This document shows, piece by piece, positions 40,375-47,818 of a DNA stretch of 64,000 nt; position 1 is the stretch's first letter, and each line of letters starts with the position of its first letter. The translations under genes were made by a program, and so were the position numbers. The notes under the pieces were generated by a model. The model saw nothing but the letters and a program-made list of their open reading frames with translations. It searched no databases and had not been told where the DNA came from. The stretch spans positions 62,001 through 126,000 of the forward strand of contig JBOGVZ010000046.1 in NCBI GenBank assembly GCA_050692985.1. Reading direction: 5' to 3'. The DNA is from JBOGVZ01 sp050692985 (lineage in GTDB: Bacteria > Actinomycetota > UBA4738 > CALAEC01).

Positions 40375-40965
40375 TCACCCCCGGGCCATGATAACCATCG
40401 GGGACGAGGTTGCAACATCCCTGGCCATCTCCACGCTCGCCGGGGCGGGGGACAGGGACCGAGCCGCGACCTCGGGATCCGTCGCCGCCGCCCCTGCGAA
40501 GAAGATGAGCCGGCCGCCCGGCCGCAGCAGCGGGTGGGCGATCTCCCACGCCCGGGACAGGGGGGCGAAGGCCCTTGAGGTGGCCAGGTCGGCGGGTTCC
40601 GACGGCTCCTCGGCCCGCCGGGGGGCGACCTCCACGTTCGACAGGCCCAGCTGCTGGACGGCCAGCTCCAGGAACCCGGCCCGCCGGGCCCGCGCCTCGA
40701 CCAGCACGAAGCGGCACCACGGGCAGGCGATCGCCAGGACCAGCCCGGGCAGGCCCGAACCGGACCCCAGGTCGTAGGCCAGGCGGTCGTAGTCGCGGAC
40801 CAGGGGGGCCGCGCGAAGGCAATCGAGCACGTGGCGCGTCCAGATCCGCCCCCCATCCGAGGCCGAGATCAGGCCGAGGGGAACCGCACGTTCCTCCAGG
40901 AGGAGCGTGTACCGGCCCAGCAGGGCGCTCTGCGTGGAGGAAAGGCCGGAGGGCTCACGTTTCAC
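40375..40965 (-). CDS. rsmG: 16S rRNA (guanine527-N7)-methyltransferase
   Basis: A 196-residue SAM-dependent methyltransferase that methylates G527 of 16S rRNA. Motif I is AYDLGSGSGLPGLVLAI, motif II FVLVEARARRAGFLELAV, and SRAFAPLSRAWEIAHPLLRP carries the conserved catalytic-region residues. It sits before parA as in most bacteria (gidB). The GTG start lies inside a candidate parS site (40958-40973), so ParB binding could affect its expression. Its stop is in the same frame as parA. Confidence 0.93.
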   Translation of the reverse strand: MKREPSGLSSTQSALLGRYTLLLEERAVPLGLISASDGGRIWTRHVLDCLRAAPLVRDYDRLAYDLGSGSGLPGLVLAIACPWCRFVLVEARARRAGFLELAVQQLGLSNVEVAPRRAEEPSEPADLATSRAFAPLSRAWEIAHPLLRPGGRLIFFAGAAATDPEVAARSLSPAPASVEMARDVATSSPMVIMARG

Positions 40966-40973
40966 GTGAATCC
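40958..40973. promoter_or_regulatory. parS site 1
   Basis: CGTTTCACGTGAATCC matches 13 of 16 bases of the consensus TGTTTCACGTGAAACA, including the central GTTTCACGTGAA. It overlaps the rsmG start codon. The location near parAB and oriC is as expected. Confidence 0.8.
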
Positions 40974-40984
40974 GACCCCCGAGT

Positions 40985-41000
40985 CGTTTCCCGTGAAACC
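40985..41000. promoter_or_regulatory. parS site 2
   Basis: CGTTTCCCGTGAAACC matches 13 of 16 consensus bases with a C replacing the central A. It is 27 bp centre to centre from site 1 and lies between jag and rsmG. Confidence 0.7.
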
Positions 41001-41004
41001 CGGA

Positions 41005-41661
41005 TCACCGCTTCTTGCGGATCACCACGCGCCGCTGGGGTTCCTCGCCCTCGCTGGAGGTCTCCACGCCCCCGACCTCGCCGGCGGCGTCGTGGACGAT
41101 CTTGCGCTCGTACGGGGTCATGGGGTCCATCCGCTCGGGGCGGCCGGTGCGACCCACCCGCATGGCCGCGTCCCGAGCCTTGCCGGCCAGCTGGGAACGC
41201 CGCCGCTTCCGGTAGTCCTCCACGTCCACGGTGATCCGGCAGCGCTCCTCCGTCCGCCGCTGCACTGCGGAACGCACGATCTCTTGGAGGGCGTCCAACG
41301 TCTGTCCATGCCGCCCGATCAGGAGGCCCATCCCCTCGGGCTCCTGGCTTCCCAGGATGTCCACGTACATCACCCCGTCAACGACGTGATGATCGAGCTC
41401 GACGGACATCCCCATGCGCTCGAGCAGTCCTTCCAGGAACTCCTCCGCCACCTCGGCCTGCTCATCCAGGATGTCCTCCGCCACCGCCTCCTGGCGAAGG
41501 CGGACCCTGACGATGGCCTCCTGCTGGCCGAACCCCAGGATGCCCCGGGTGGAGTCCTGGACGATCTCCACCTCGGCCTCCTGCTCGCTGACGCCGAGCT
41601 CCTCCAGGGCGGCCTCGATGGCCTCCTCAACGCTTGGAGCGTTTCTTTCGACCTCGCGCAC
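41005..41661 (-). CDS. jag: RNA-binding protein Jag/KhpB (Jag_N, KH, R3H)
   Basis: A 218-residue protein with three modules: Jag_N (about 1-55, APSVEEAIEAALEELGVSEQ and GILGFGQQEAIVRVRL), a KH-like domain (about 75-150, GLLIGRHGQTLDALQEIV), and an R3H domain (MTPYERKIVHDA). It binds RNA and is linked to cell elongation in other bacteria. GTG at 41661 is chosen for GGAGG upstream; it overlaps the end of yidC by 35 bp. The same transcript runs rpmH-rnpA-yidD-yidC-jag. Confidence 0.92.
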   Translation of the reverse strand: MREVERNAPSVEEAIEAALEELGVSEQEAEVEIVQDSTRGILGFGQQEAIVRVRLRQEAVAEDILDEQAEVAEEFLEGLLERMGMSVELDHHVVDGVMYVDILGSQEPEGMGLLIGRHGQTLDALQEIVRSAVQRRTEERCRITVDVEDYRKRRRSQLAGKARDAAMRVGRTGRPERMDPMTPYERKIVHDAAGEVGGVETSSEGEEPQRRVVIRKKR

Positions 41662-42577
41662 CTTTGCCTCCGGACCGCTTGCCCTTTCCGCCCGCCCCAC
41701 CCGACTTGCCCGACCCGGCCGAGGGGGCACCGCTGGGCCTGGCCTTCGGTGACCCGTCCCCCGAAGGATGGGGCTTGGCCCGCTCCGGAACAGAGCCGGA
41801 CCCCGCCTCAGGTCTCGACCTCAACATGAGGTATTGCTGGCCGACCTGCCACAGGTTGGTGGTGACCCAGTAGATCAGGACGCCGGCGGAGATGTTGACC
41901 GAGATCACCCCCAGGAACACCGGCATGATCCGGCCCATCATCTTCATCTGGGCCTGCTGGGGCCCCGCGCTGGCCCGCTGCATCTGCCGCTGCTGGTAGT
42001 ACGTGGTCAGCACCATCAGGGCCACCAGGAGGTAGACGGGGAGGGCCACCATCCAGCTGTCGCCGCAGTTCACCTGCTCGGCCCCCTGCACTACCTCCAC
42101 CATCCCCCGCCCGGCCCGGGCCGGGGAGCAGGCCAGGTTCATCCCCAGGAACCCCGCCTTCTGGGAGGCGATGTCGGCGGCCAGGCGGCTTCCCTCCGGC
42201 AGGTACCTGGTCCCCGGAAGGTTCCCCGGCAGCGCGGTCGTCAGGACCCTGTACAGGGCGAAGAACACGGGGAGCTGGAGCAGCAGCGGGAGGCACCCGC
42301 CCAGCGGGTTCACCTGGTGCTCCTTGTACATCTTCATCATCTCTTCGTTGAGCTTCTGCCGGTTCCCCTTGTGCTTGCGCTGGAGCTCCTTGATCTGGGG
42401 CTGGAGCTTCTGCATGGCCTGCATCGACCGGGTCTGCTTGATCGTCAGGGGCAGCATCAGGACCCGCACGCCCACCGTCAGCAGCATGATCGCCACCACG
42501 TAGCTGGGGATGACGTTGTAGGAGAACGACAGCGCCGACCCGAGCCCGGTCAGGAGTCCGTTCCATACCTCGGCCAC
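41627..42577 (-). CDS. yidC: Membrane protein insertase YidC/Oxa1
   Basis: A 316-residue insertase of the short Gram-positive type. The conserved YidC region spans about 20-240: VGVRVLMLPLTIKQTRSMQA with the groove Arg, a cytoplasmic hairpin (LQPQIKELQRKHKGNRQKL), NPLGGCLPLLLQLPVFFALY, and IYWVTTNLWQVGQQYLM. The last 60 residues are Gly/Lys/Arg/Ser-rich, a basic tail that may contact ribosomes. It inserts membrane proteins with or without SecYEG. No lipoprotein signal is seen at the N-terminus. Confidence 0.95.
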   Translation of the reverse strand: MAEVWNGLLTGLGSALSFSYNVIPSYVVAIMLLTVGVRVLMLPLTIKQTRSMQAMQKLQPQIKELQRKHKGNRQKLNEEMMKMYKEHQVNPLGGCLPLLLQLPVFFALYRVLTTALPGNLPGTRYLPEGSRLAADIASQKAGFLGMNLACSPARAGRGMVEVVQGAEQVNCGDSWMVALPVYLLVALMVLTTYYQQRQMQRASAGPQQAQMKMMGRIMPVFLGVISVNISAGVLIYWVTTNLWQVGQQYLMLRSRPEAGSGSVPERAKPHPSGDGSPKARPSGAPSAGSGKSGGAGGKGKRSGGKGARGRKKRSKR

Positions 42578-42580
42578 CGA

Positions 42581-42886
42581 CTAGGCCTTCCCGCGTATGA
42601 TGCGCTCATACTCCTGGGAGGGCGGCGTCCATCGCCCAGCGGGCGGCACGGGGTCGGGCCCCCCGTCCGACAGCGGGCTGCACCGCAGGACCCTCCACCC
42701 GGCCAGGGCCGAGCCCTTGAGGGCCCCGTGGACGCGGACGGCCTCCAACGCGTAGGCGGAGCAGGACGGGTGGAACCGGCACCGCCCGGAGACCATGGGT
42801 CCCACGGTGTGCCGGTACAGCAGCAGCAGCCCGACCAGCAGGAGCCGGACCGGCAGGCCGATGGCCCACGCGATCCGGCGGATCAT
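42581..42886 (-). CDS. yidD: Membrane protein insertion efficiency factor YidD
   Basis: A 101-residue protein with an N-terminal amphipathic/hydrophobic helix (IGLPVRLLLVGLLLLYRHTV) and the YidD signature CRFHPSCSAYALEAVRVHGA followed by LKGSALAGWRVLRCSP. It assists YidC-dependent insertion. The ATG at 42886 overlaps the rnpA stop (ATGA), and yidC starts 3 bp after its stop. Position and length are standard. Confidence 0.94.
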   Translation of the reverse strand: MIRRIAWAIGLPVRLLLVGLLLLYRHTVGPMVSGRCRFHPSCSAYALEAVRVHGALKGSALAGWRVLRCSPLSDGGPDPVPPAGRWTPPSQEYERIIRGKA

Positions 42887-43245
42887 GTCCGCATCACTCC
42901 GGCCTTCTCCAGCAGGACCTCGATCTCCCGAGCGAGCTGGGGCGCCTTGACCCCCACCAGGGGACGCCGCGCCACCAGGACCACGTCGTGTCCGTTCCGC
43001 AGCCTGGGCGCCAGTTGCCACCACGCTTGGCGAAGCAGCCGCCGGGCCCGGTTCCTGACCACCGCGCCCCCGAGCCTCCGGCCCGCGATCCACCCGGCGC
43101 GCGAAGGACCGGGCCCCGGCGCCAGAAACACTATCACCCGCTCGGAGCGGAGAGGCGTGCCCGCATCGAGGACCCGGCCGATCTCGCGTGAGCGGCGGAG
43201 CCTAGGCGCTGAGCCTCGTCCTGCCCTTGGCCCGTCTCCTGGCAA
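42883..43245 (-). CDS. rnpA: Ribonuclease P protein component
   Basis: A 120-residue basic protein with the RnpA signature RNRARRLLRQAWW (usually RNRIKRRLRE) and VLVARRPLVGVKAPQL. It binds the RNase P RNA and helps mature tRNA 5' ends. The only available start is TTG at 43245, which places 44 bp of the gene inside rpmH in another frame. Such rpmH-rnpA overlap is known from Thermus. The N-terminal 12 residues are not typical of the family, so true translation may be coupled to rpmH termination. Confidence 0.9.
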   Translation of the reverse strand: MPGDGPRAGRGSAPRLRRSREIGRVLDAGTPLRSERVIVFLAPGPGPSRAGWIAGRRLGGAVVRNRARRLLRQAWWQLAPRLRNGHDVVLVARRPLVGVKAPQLAREIEVLLEKAGVMRT

Positions 43246-43336
43246 TGATCTGGCGCCCGGCCCGGGTCCGCATCCGCGCCCGAAAGCCCAGCCTCCGCTT
43301 CCGGCGACGCACGTGTGGTTGGAAGGTTCGCTTCAT
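43202..43336 (-). CDS. rpmH: 50S ribosomal protein L34
   Basis: The 44-residue L34 is unmistakable: MKRTFQPHVRRRKRRLGFRA, then RMRTRAGRQIIARRRAKGR and TRLSA. It is a structural protein of the large subunit. An AT-rich promoter (TACTTT at about 43346-43351 on the minus strand) lies just upstream, in one of the few A/T-rich spots of the window, divergent from dnaA. It heads the minus-strand operon rpmH-rnpA-yidD-yidC-jag. Confidence 0.97.
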   Translation of the reverse strand: MKRTFQPHVRRRKRRLGFRARMRTRAGRQIIARRRAKGRTRLSA

Positions 43337-43414
43337 CGGAGCAAATAAAGTAACAAAATCGGGGGCGCCAGGTGTTGCCGCAGGTCACGACGGGTCTGCG
43401 GAACCGGGGCGGAT

Positions 43415-43444
43415 TTGGGGTCCCCGGCGGCGCCCCGCTATAAT
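43415..43444 (+). promoter_or_regulatory. dnaA promoter
   Basis: TTGGGG at 43415-43420 and TATAAT at 43439-43444, with an 18-bp spacer, form a good sigma-70-type promoter about 80 bp before the dnaA start. Confidence 0.6.
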
Positions 43445-43511
43445 CCGGAGCGTTCCCCACGGGGTCGCCCAGGCGGCGGCCCCGATTTACTTCCCCAGCA
43501 GATTGCACACC

Positions 43512-43533
43512 TGTGGAAAAGGACTGTGGATAA
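43512..43533. promoter_or_regulatory. Two DnaA boxes at the dnaA start
   Basis: TGTGGAAAA (43512-43520, reverse of TTTTCCACA, one mismatch) and TGTGGATAA (43525-43533, reverse of the perfect box TTATCCACA). The second overlaps the GTG start codon of dnaA, suggesting autoregulation of translation-start DNA or transcription. Confidence 0.7.
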
Positions 43534-44887
43534 GGTCGCAGCGTCCCCCCCGGAGGCGGAGCGCGTCTGGGCCGAGGCGGTCGAGCGGATCCGCGCTCAG
43601 CTGTCGGCCAGCTCGTTCGAGATGTGGTTCTCGGACGTCCGGCCCCGGGCGGGCGGCGCGGGCGCCCTGGAGCTGGTGGTGCCCAGCGACTACGTCAAGG
43701 CCTGGCTGGCCACGCGGTACCTGTCCGCCATCGGCCAGGCGGTGGCCGACGCGGCCGGGAGGCCGCTGGCGATCTCGCTCGTGACCGAGGCCCGCCCCGG
43801 ACAGGCCGAGCCCCGGGCGCCCGCGCCGGCGGTGAAGAAGGACGCCGCCGCGCGGTCGCCGTTCCCGGACCGGTACACGTTCGACACCTTCGTGCTCGGG
43901 GCGTCGAACCGGTTCGCCCACGCAGCGGCCATGGCCGTGGCCGAGGCTCCGCCGTCCAAGGCGTACAACCCCCTGTTCATCTACGGGGGAGTGGGGCTGG
44001 GGAAGACCCACCTCCTGTTCGCCATCGCCAACCACATGAACCGCCTCACGCCGGGGACCAGGGCCAAGTACGTGACGTCCGAGTCCTTCGTCACCGAGTT
44101 CATCAAGGCCGTCCGCGAGGGTCAGGGCTATCTGTTCCAGCGCCGCTATCGCGACGTGGACGTCCTACTGGTGGACGACATCCAGTTCCTGGCCAGGGCC
44201 GAGGAGACCCAGACCGAGTTCTTCCACACGTTCAACACGCTGCACGGCGCCGAGCGGCAGATCGTGATCGCCAGCGACCGCCCGCCCCAGGAGCTCTCGG
44301 GCCTGGCCGAGCGGCTCCGGAACCGGTTCCGATGGGGCCTGTGCGTGGACATCCAGCCGCCCAACCTCGAGACCAGGATCGCCATCCTTCAGCGCAAGGC
44401 CATGCGCGACGCCCTGCGGGTCCCCGACGCGGTCCTCCGGTTCATCGCCGAGAAGTTCGACGCGAACATCCGCGAGCTCGAGGGGGCCCTGTTGCGGGTG
44501 GTGGCCACGGCGTCCCTGTCACAGCAGCCCGTCGACCTGCCCCTGGCCGAGCGGGCCCTGGAGGACCTCCTCCCTCAGGGCGGCGAGGTCCCGCCCGAGG
44601 CGATCGTGGCCGAGACCGCCCGGTACTTCGGGCTCAGCCGCGAGGACCTGATGTCGAAGAGCCGGTCCCGGCCACTGACGACCGCCCGCCACGTGGCCAT
44701 GTACCTGCTGCGCGAGCTCACCGACCTGTCCCTGATCAAGATCGGGGACCTGTTCGACCGGGACCACACCACGGCCCTCCACGGGATCCACAAGGTCGAG
44801 AAGCAGATGCCCCAGCGCGACACCACCCACCGGCAGGTCCAGGAACTCACCAAGATCATCAACGCAGCAGTGCGGGGGACCCGGTGA
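43526..44887 (+). CDS. dnaA: Chromosomal replication initiator protein DnaA
   Basis: A 453-residue AAA+ initiator. Domain I is at about 1-85 (ERIRAQLSASSFEMWFSDVR), followed by a short linker. AAA+ domain III has YTFDTFVLGASNRFAHAAAM, Walker A GGVGLGKTHLL and Walker B VLLVDDIQFLA. Domain IV has the DNA-binding signature RDHTTALHGIHKVEK. The GTG at 43526 is chosen because AAAAGGA precedes it. The linker domain II is short compared with streptomycete DnaA. The gene is divergent from rpmH and followed by the candidate oriC. Confidence 0.97.
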   Translation: MDKVAASPPEAERVWAEAVERIRAQLSASSFEMWFSDVRPRAGGAGALELVVPSDYVKAWLATRYLSAIGQAVADAAGRPLAISLVTEARPGQAEPRAPAPAVKKDAAARSPFPDRYTFDTFVLGASNRFAHAAAMAVAEAPPSKAYNPLFIYGGVGLGKTHLLFAIANHMNRLTPGTRAKYVTSESFVTEFIKAVREGQGYLFQRRYRDVDVLLVDDIQFLARAEETQTEFFHTFNTLHGAERQIVIASDRPPQELSGLAERLRNRFRWGLCVDIQPPNLETRIAILQRKAMRDALRVPDAVLRFIAEKFDANIRELEGALLRVVATASLSQQPVDLPLAERALEDLLPQGGEVPPEAIVAETARYFGLSREDLMSKSRSRPLTTARHVAMYLLRELTDLSLIKIGDLFDRDHTTALHGIHKVEKQMPQRDTTHRQVQELTKIINAAVRGTR

Positions 44888-45092
44888 GGAAAACGACCAG
44901 GGTTGTGCACACCTCCACGGCACCGCGGTTGCGGCCCCGCCGTGGGCCCACCGAATCCCACACGTGTTTCCACATGTCAGACCCCCTCGCTACGCTGCGG
45001 CGTAACATGGTTTCCCACACATTCCACACCCCCTACTACGACTACCGGTTTGAGAATTCCCACAGGAGAGCTCGGCCGACAGGAGGTGAGCT
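44888..45092. other. Candidate origin of replication (oriC) between dnaA and dnaN
   Basis: A 205-bp gap between dnaA and dnaN, the usual actinobacterial oriC position. It holds a cluster of imperfect DnaA boxes: TTGTGCACA (44903-44911, one mismatch to TTGTCCACA), GTTTCCACA (44966-44974), TTTCCCACA (45011-45019), CATTCCACA (45020-45028) and ATTCCCACA (45056-45064). All are in the same orientation. The last 60 bp are relatively A/T-rich. The dnaN ribosome binding site AGGAGGTGA closes it. Confidence 0.7.
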
Positions 45093-46196
45093 GTGAAGTT
45101 CCGCTGCGATCGGGACCTGCTGGCGGACGCTCTGGCAACCGTCCAGCGAGGCGTCTCCACGAGGCCGGGCATCCCGGCCCTGACGGGGGTGCTGATGACG
45201 GTGGGGGAGGAGGGCCTGACCCTGACCACCACCGACCTGGAGGTGACCACCGAGGTCCGCGTCCCGGTAGAGACCCGCGAGGAAGGGACGGCCCTGGTGC
45301 CGGCCCGGCTCATGGCCGACATGGTGAAATCCCTGGCCCCGGACGCGGTCGAGTTCGACACCGACGGCTCCCAGGCCAGGGTGCTGTGCCGAAGCTTCGA
45401 GGGCACGCTGCGGTGCCTGGCCGCGGAGGACTTCCCGGCGTTCCGGGAGCCCGAGGGCGTCCGGGTCACCGCGGCCGCCGAGCCCTTCGCCGAGGGGGTG
45501 GGCCAGGTGGTGAGGGCGGCCTCGAGGGACGAGGCCCGCCCCGTGCTCACCGGTGTGCTGCTCGAGGCAAACCGGGAGGGCCTGACGATCGTGGCCACGG
45601 ACTCGTACCGGCTGGCGGTCCGGGAGCTGTCGGCCACCGGTGGGGGAGAGGCCACCGCATTGGTGCCGGAGCGGGCGATCTCCGAGGCCGGCCGGGCCGC
45701 CGCCGGGGAGGAGAAGGCCGAGGTGGAGATCATCCTGGGCGAGGCCCAGGCCGCCTTCCGGGTGGGCCCGCTGCGGCTTACGTCCCGGCTGATCGACGAG
45801 CAGTTCCCGAACTACCGCCAGCTCCTTCCGGAACCCGGGGGGAACCGCCTGACGGCGGCCCGCCAGGACCTGCTGGAGGCGGTCCGCCGGGTGGGGCTGC
45901 TGGCCCGGGAGAGCTCTCCGGTGCGCCTGGAGCTGAACGCGCTGGGGGTGCGGCTGACGTCGTCCTCGCCGGACCTGGGGGGCGCGGTGGAGGCCGTGGA
46001 GGCCAACTACGAGGGGGAGGACCTCACCGCGGCGTTCAACCCGGCGTTCCTGGGGGACGGGCTGGCCGGCGTGGTGGGCGACCGGGTCGAGGTCGAGTTC
46101 CGCGATGGGCTCAAGCCCGCGGTGCTGCGGGGCGAGGGGGGCGGCGAGTTCACCTACCTGGTGATGCCGGTGCGCCTGCCCGCCGCGGTGGGCTAG
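45093..46196 (+). CDS. dnaN: DNA polymerase III sliding clamp (beta subunit)
   Basis: A 367-residue ring-forming clamp with three repeats of the processivity fold. Characteristic segments include MKFRCDRDLLADALATVQRG at the start, ATDSYRLAVREL in the middle, and the C-terminal FTYLVMPVRLP with the hydrophobic-cleft residues that hold polymerases. GTG at 45093 follows AGGAGGTGAGCT, a strong ribosome binding site. It is the first gene downstream of oriC and is followed by recF. Confidence 0.96.
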   Translation: MKFRCDRDLLADALATVQRGVSTRPGIPALTGVLMTVGEEGLTLTTTDLEVTTEVRVPVETREEGTALVPARLMADMVKSLAPDAVEFDTDGSQARVLCRSFEGTLRCLAAEDFPAFREPEGVRVTAAAEPFAEGVGQVVRAASRDEARPVLTGVLLEANREGLTIVATDSYRLAVRELSATGGGEATALVPERAISEAGRAAAGEEKAEVEIILGEAQAAFRVGPLRLTSRLIDEQFPNYRQLLPEPGGNRLTAARQDLLEAVRRVGLLARESSPVRLELNALGVRLTSSSPDLGGAVEAVEANYEGEDLTAAFNPAFLGDGLAGVVGDRVEVEFRDGLKPAVLRGEGGGEFTYLVMPVRLPAAVG

Positions 46197-46234
46197 GACC
46201 CCCGGGGGGCGGCCGGTGGCCGGCGGGTGAGGAG

Positions 46235-47317
46235 GTGCGGCTGGCCTGGGTCGAGGTCCGGGACTTCCGGAACCACGCGAGCACCTCGCTGGAGGCCCCC
46301 CCGGGGCTGGTCGTGGCGGTGGGCCCCAACGCGCAGGGGAAGACGAACCTGCTCGAGGCCGTGCACTACCTGATGACGCTGTCCTCCCCTCGGGCATCCT
46401 CCGACGAGCCCCTGGTGCGGAGGGGGGCGGAGAGCGCCTACCTGCGGGGTGAGGTGGAGACGCCTGCCGGGCGGGTCCTGGTCGAGGTGGAGGTCCGGGC
46501 GTCCGGGGCCAACCGGGTGCAGGTGAACCGGAGTGGGGTCCGGCGCAAGCGAGACCTCAGGTCCCGGGTCCGCTCGGTGATGTCGATCCCCGAGGACCTG
46601 GCCATCGTTCAGGGCCAGCCGGAGGAGCGTCGGCGGTTCCTCGATGAGGTCGTCCAGGCGCTGTGGCCCCCCGAGGAGACCCCCCGCCGGGCGTACGACC
46701 GGGCCCTGCGGCAGCGGAACAGGCTCCTGAAGGAACATGATGGAGCGGAGGCGCCCAGGGGGCTGGAGGCCTGGGACGCCGAGCTGGCGCGGCACGGATC
46801 CGCGGTGACGGGAGCTCGCGGGGAGGCCGTCCGCCGGGTGGCCCCCCGGGCCGGGGATGCCTTCGAGGCCATCGCCGCGGAGCGGCTGCTGGTGGAGTAC
46901 CGACCCTCCGTCGAAGGGGAGCGGGCGGGGCTGGAGGCGGCCTTCCTCCGGCGCCTGGAGGAGCGGCGGGCCGACGAGCTGGCGCGGCGGACCACCCTGG
47001 TGGGCCCTCACCGGGACGAACTGGACATCGCGGTGGGGAGCCTGGCCGCCCGCCGGTTCGCCTCCCACGGGGAGGCGTGGGCGGGCGCCCTGAGCCTGCG
47101 CCTGGGCACGGCCGAGGCCCTGGCGGCCGAGGCCGGGGAGCCGCCGGTCCTGGTCCTGGACGACCCGTTCTCGGGGCTGGACCCGGTCCGCCGGGGGCGC
47201 CTCGGCGAGCTGCTGTCCGGTCGGGGGCAGGTGCTCCTGGCGGTGCCCGACGAGGCCCAGGTGCCGGCGGGGGCCGCGGTGTGGGACGTGCGCCAGGGCT
47301 CGGTGCAGCGGCGATGA
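46235..47317 (+). CDS. recF: DNA replication and repair protein RecF
   Basis: A 360-residue SMC-like ATPase. Walker A is VGPNAQGKTNLLEAVHYL, the signature-like LVGPHRDELDI is near 270, and Walker B LVLDDPFSGLDPVRRGRL is near the C-terminus. It loads RecA at gaps. GTG at 46235 is in frame with VRLAWVEVRDFRNHAS, the expected RecF N-terminus, though the GGTGAGGAG before it is very close. The stop overlaps the dciA ATG by 4 bp. Confidence 0.94.
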   Translation: MRLAWVEVRDFRNHASTSLEAPPGLVVAVGPNAQGKTNLLEAVHYLMTLSSPRASSDEPLVRRGAESAYLRGEVETPAGRVLVEVEVRASGANRVQVNRSGVRRKRDLRSRVRSVMSIPEDLAIVQGQPEERRRFLDEVVQALWPPEETPRRAYDRALRQRNRLLKEHDGAEAPRGLEAWDAELARHGSAVTGARGEAVRRVAPRAGDAFEAIAAERLLVEYRPSVEGERAGLEAAFLRRLEERRADELARRTTLVGPHRDELDIAVGSLAARRFASHGEAWAGALSLRLGTAEALAAEAGEPPVLVLDDPFSGLDPVRRGRLGELLSGRGQVLLAVPDEAQVPAGAAVWDVRQGSVQRR

Positions 47318-47736
47318 GCTCGGGTGAGGAAGGAGGCCGTCACGGCCTGGGGGACCCGCCCGAGGGGATCGGCGAGGTCGTCCGGGCTCTCCTGGGGAAG
47401 GGCCGGATGCACCGCGGGATCTCGCTGGGCCGACTGGCCCTGGCGTGGGACCGGGTGGTGGGGCCCGAGCTGGCCAGGGAGACGGCTCCCCTGTCCCTCG
47501 ATGGGGGCGGCCTGCTGGTGGCCGCGTCGAGCCCGGGATGGGGCACGCGGGTCCGGTTCCAGGACGAGGACATCCGCCGGCGGGCCAACGAGGCCCTGGG
47601 TGGAGAGGAGGTCGCCTCGGTCACGGTGATCGTGTCGGCAGATGCACGGAAGGGTCGCCAAAACCCGTTGCGGGACAACGCCTTTGGGGCCGGGGAGCCT
47701 CCTGGTGGAACCCCCGGAGGGGGGTCCCCCGAGTGA
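47314..47736 (+). CDS. dciA: DciA-type helicase loader (DUF721)
   Basis: A 140-residue protein with the DUF721 core WDRVVGPELARETAPLSLDG followed by LLVAASSPGWGTRVRF. In bacteria lacking DnaC/DnaI, DciA helps load the DnaB helicase. It matches Rv0004 by position between recF and gyrB. The last 30 residues are Gly/Pro-rich. A possible -10 (TAGAAT) for gyrB overlaps its stop codon. Confidence 0.88.
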   Translation: MSSGEEGGRHGLGDPPEGIGEVVRALLGKGRMHRGISLGRLALAWDRVVGPELARETAPLSLDGGGLLVAASSPGWGTRVRFQDEDIRRRANEALGGEEVASVTVIVSADARKGRQNPLRDNAFGAGEPPGGTPGGGSPE

Positions 47737-47742
47737 TAGAAT
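47737..47742 (+). promoter_or_regulatory. Possible gyrB -10 box (TAGAAT)
   Basis: TAGAAT directly follows the dciA stop and lies about 76 bp before the gyrB start. No clear -35 element is visible. An internal promoter is plausible since gyrase genes are often supercoiling-regulated. Confidence 0.3.
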
Positions 47743-47818
47743 TGCTGTGCTGATCCCCGCGCGAGCGGTTCCTCGAGTGAGGTACGGGCCCCTGCGACGA
47801 CGGCCCGATGGAGGGTGA

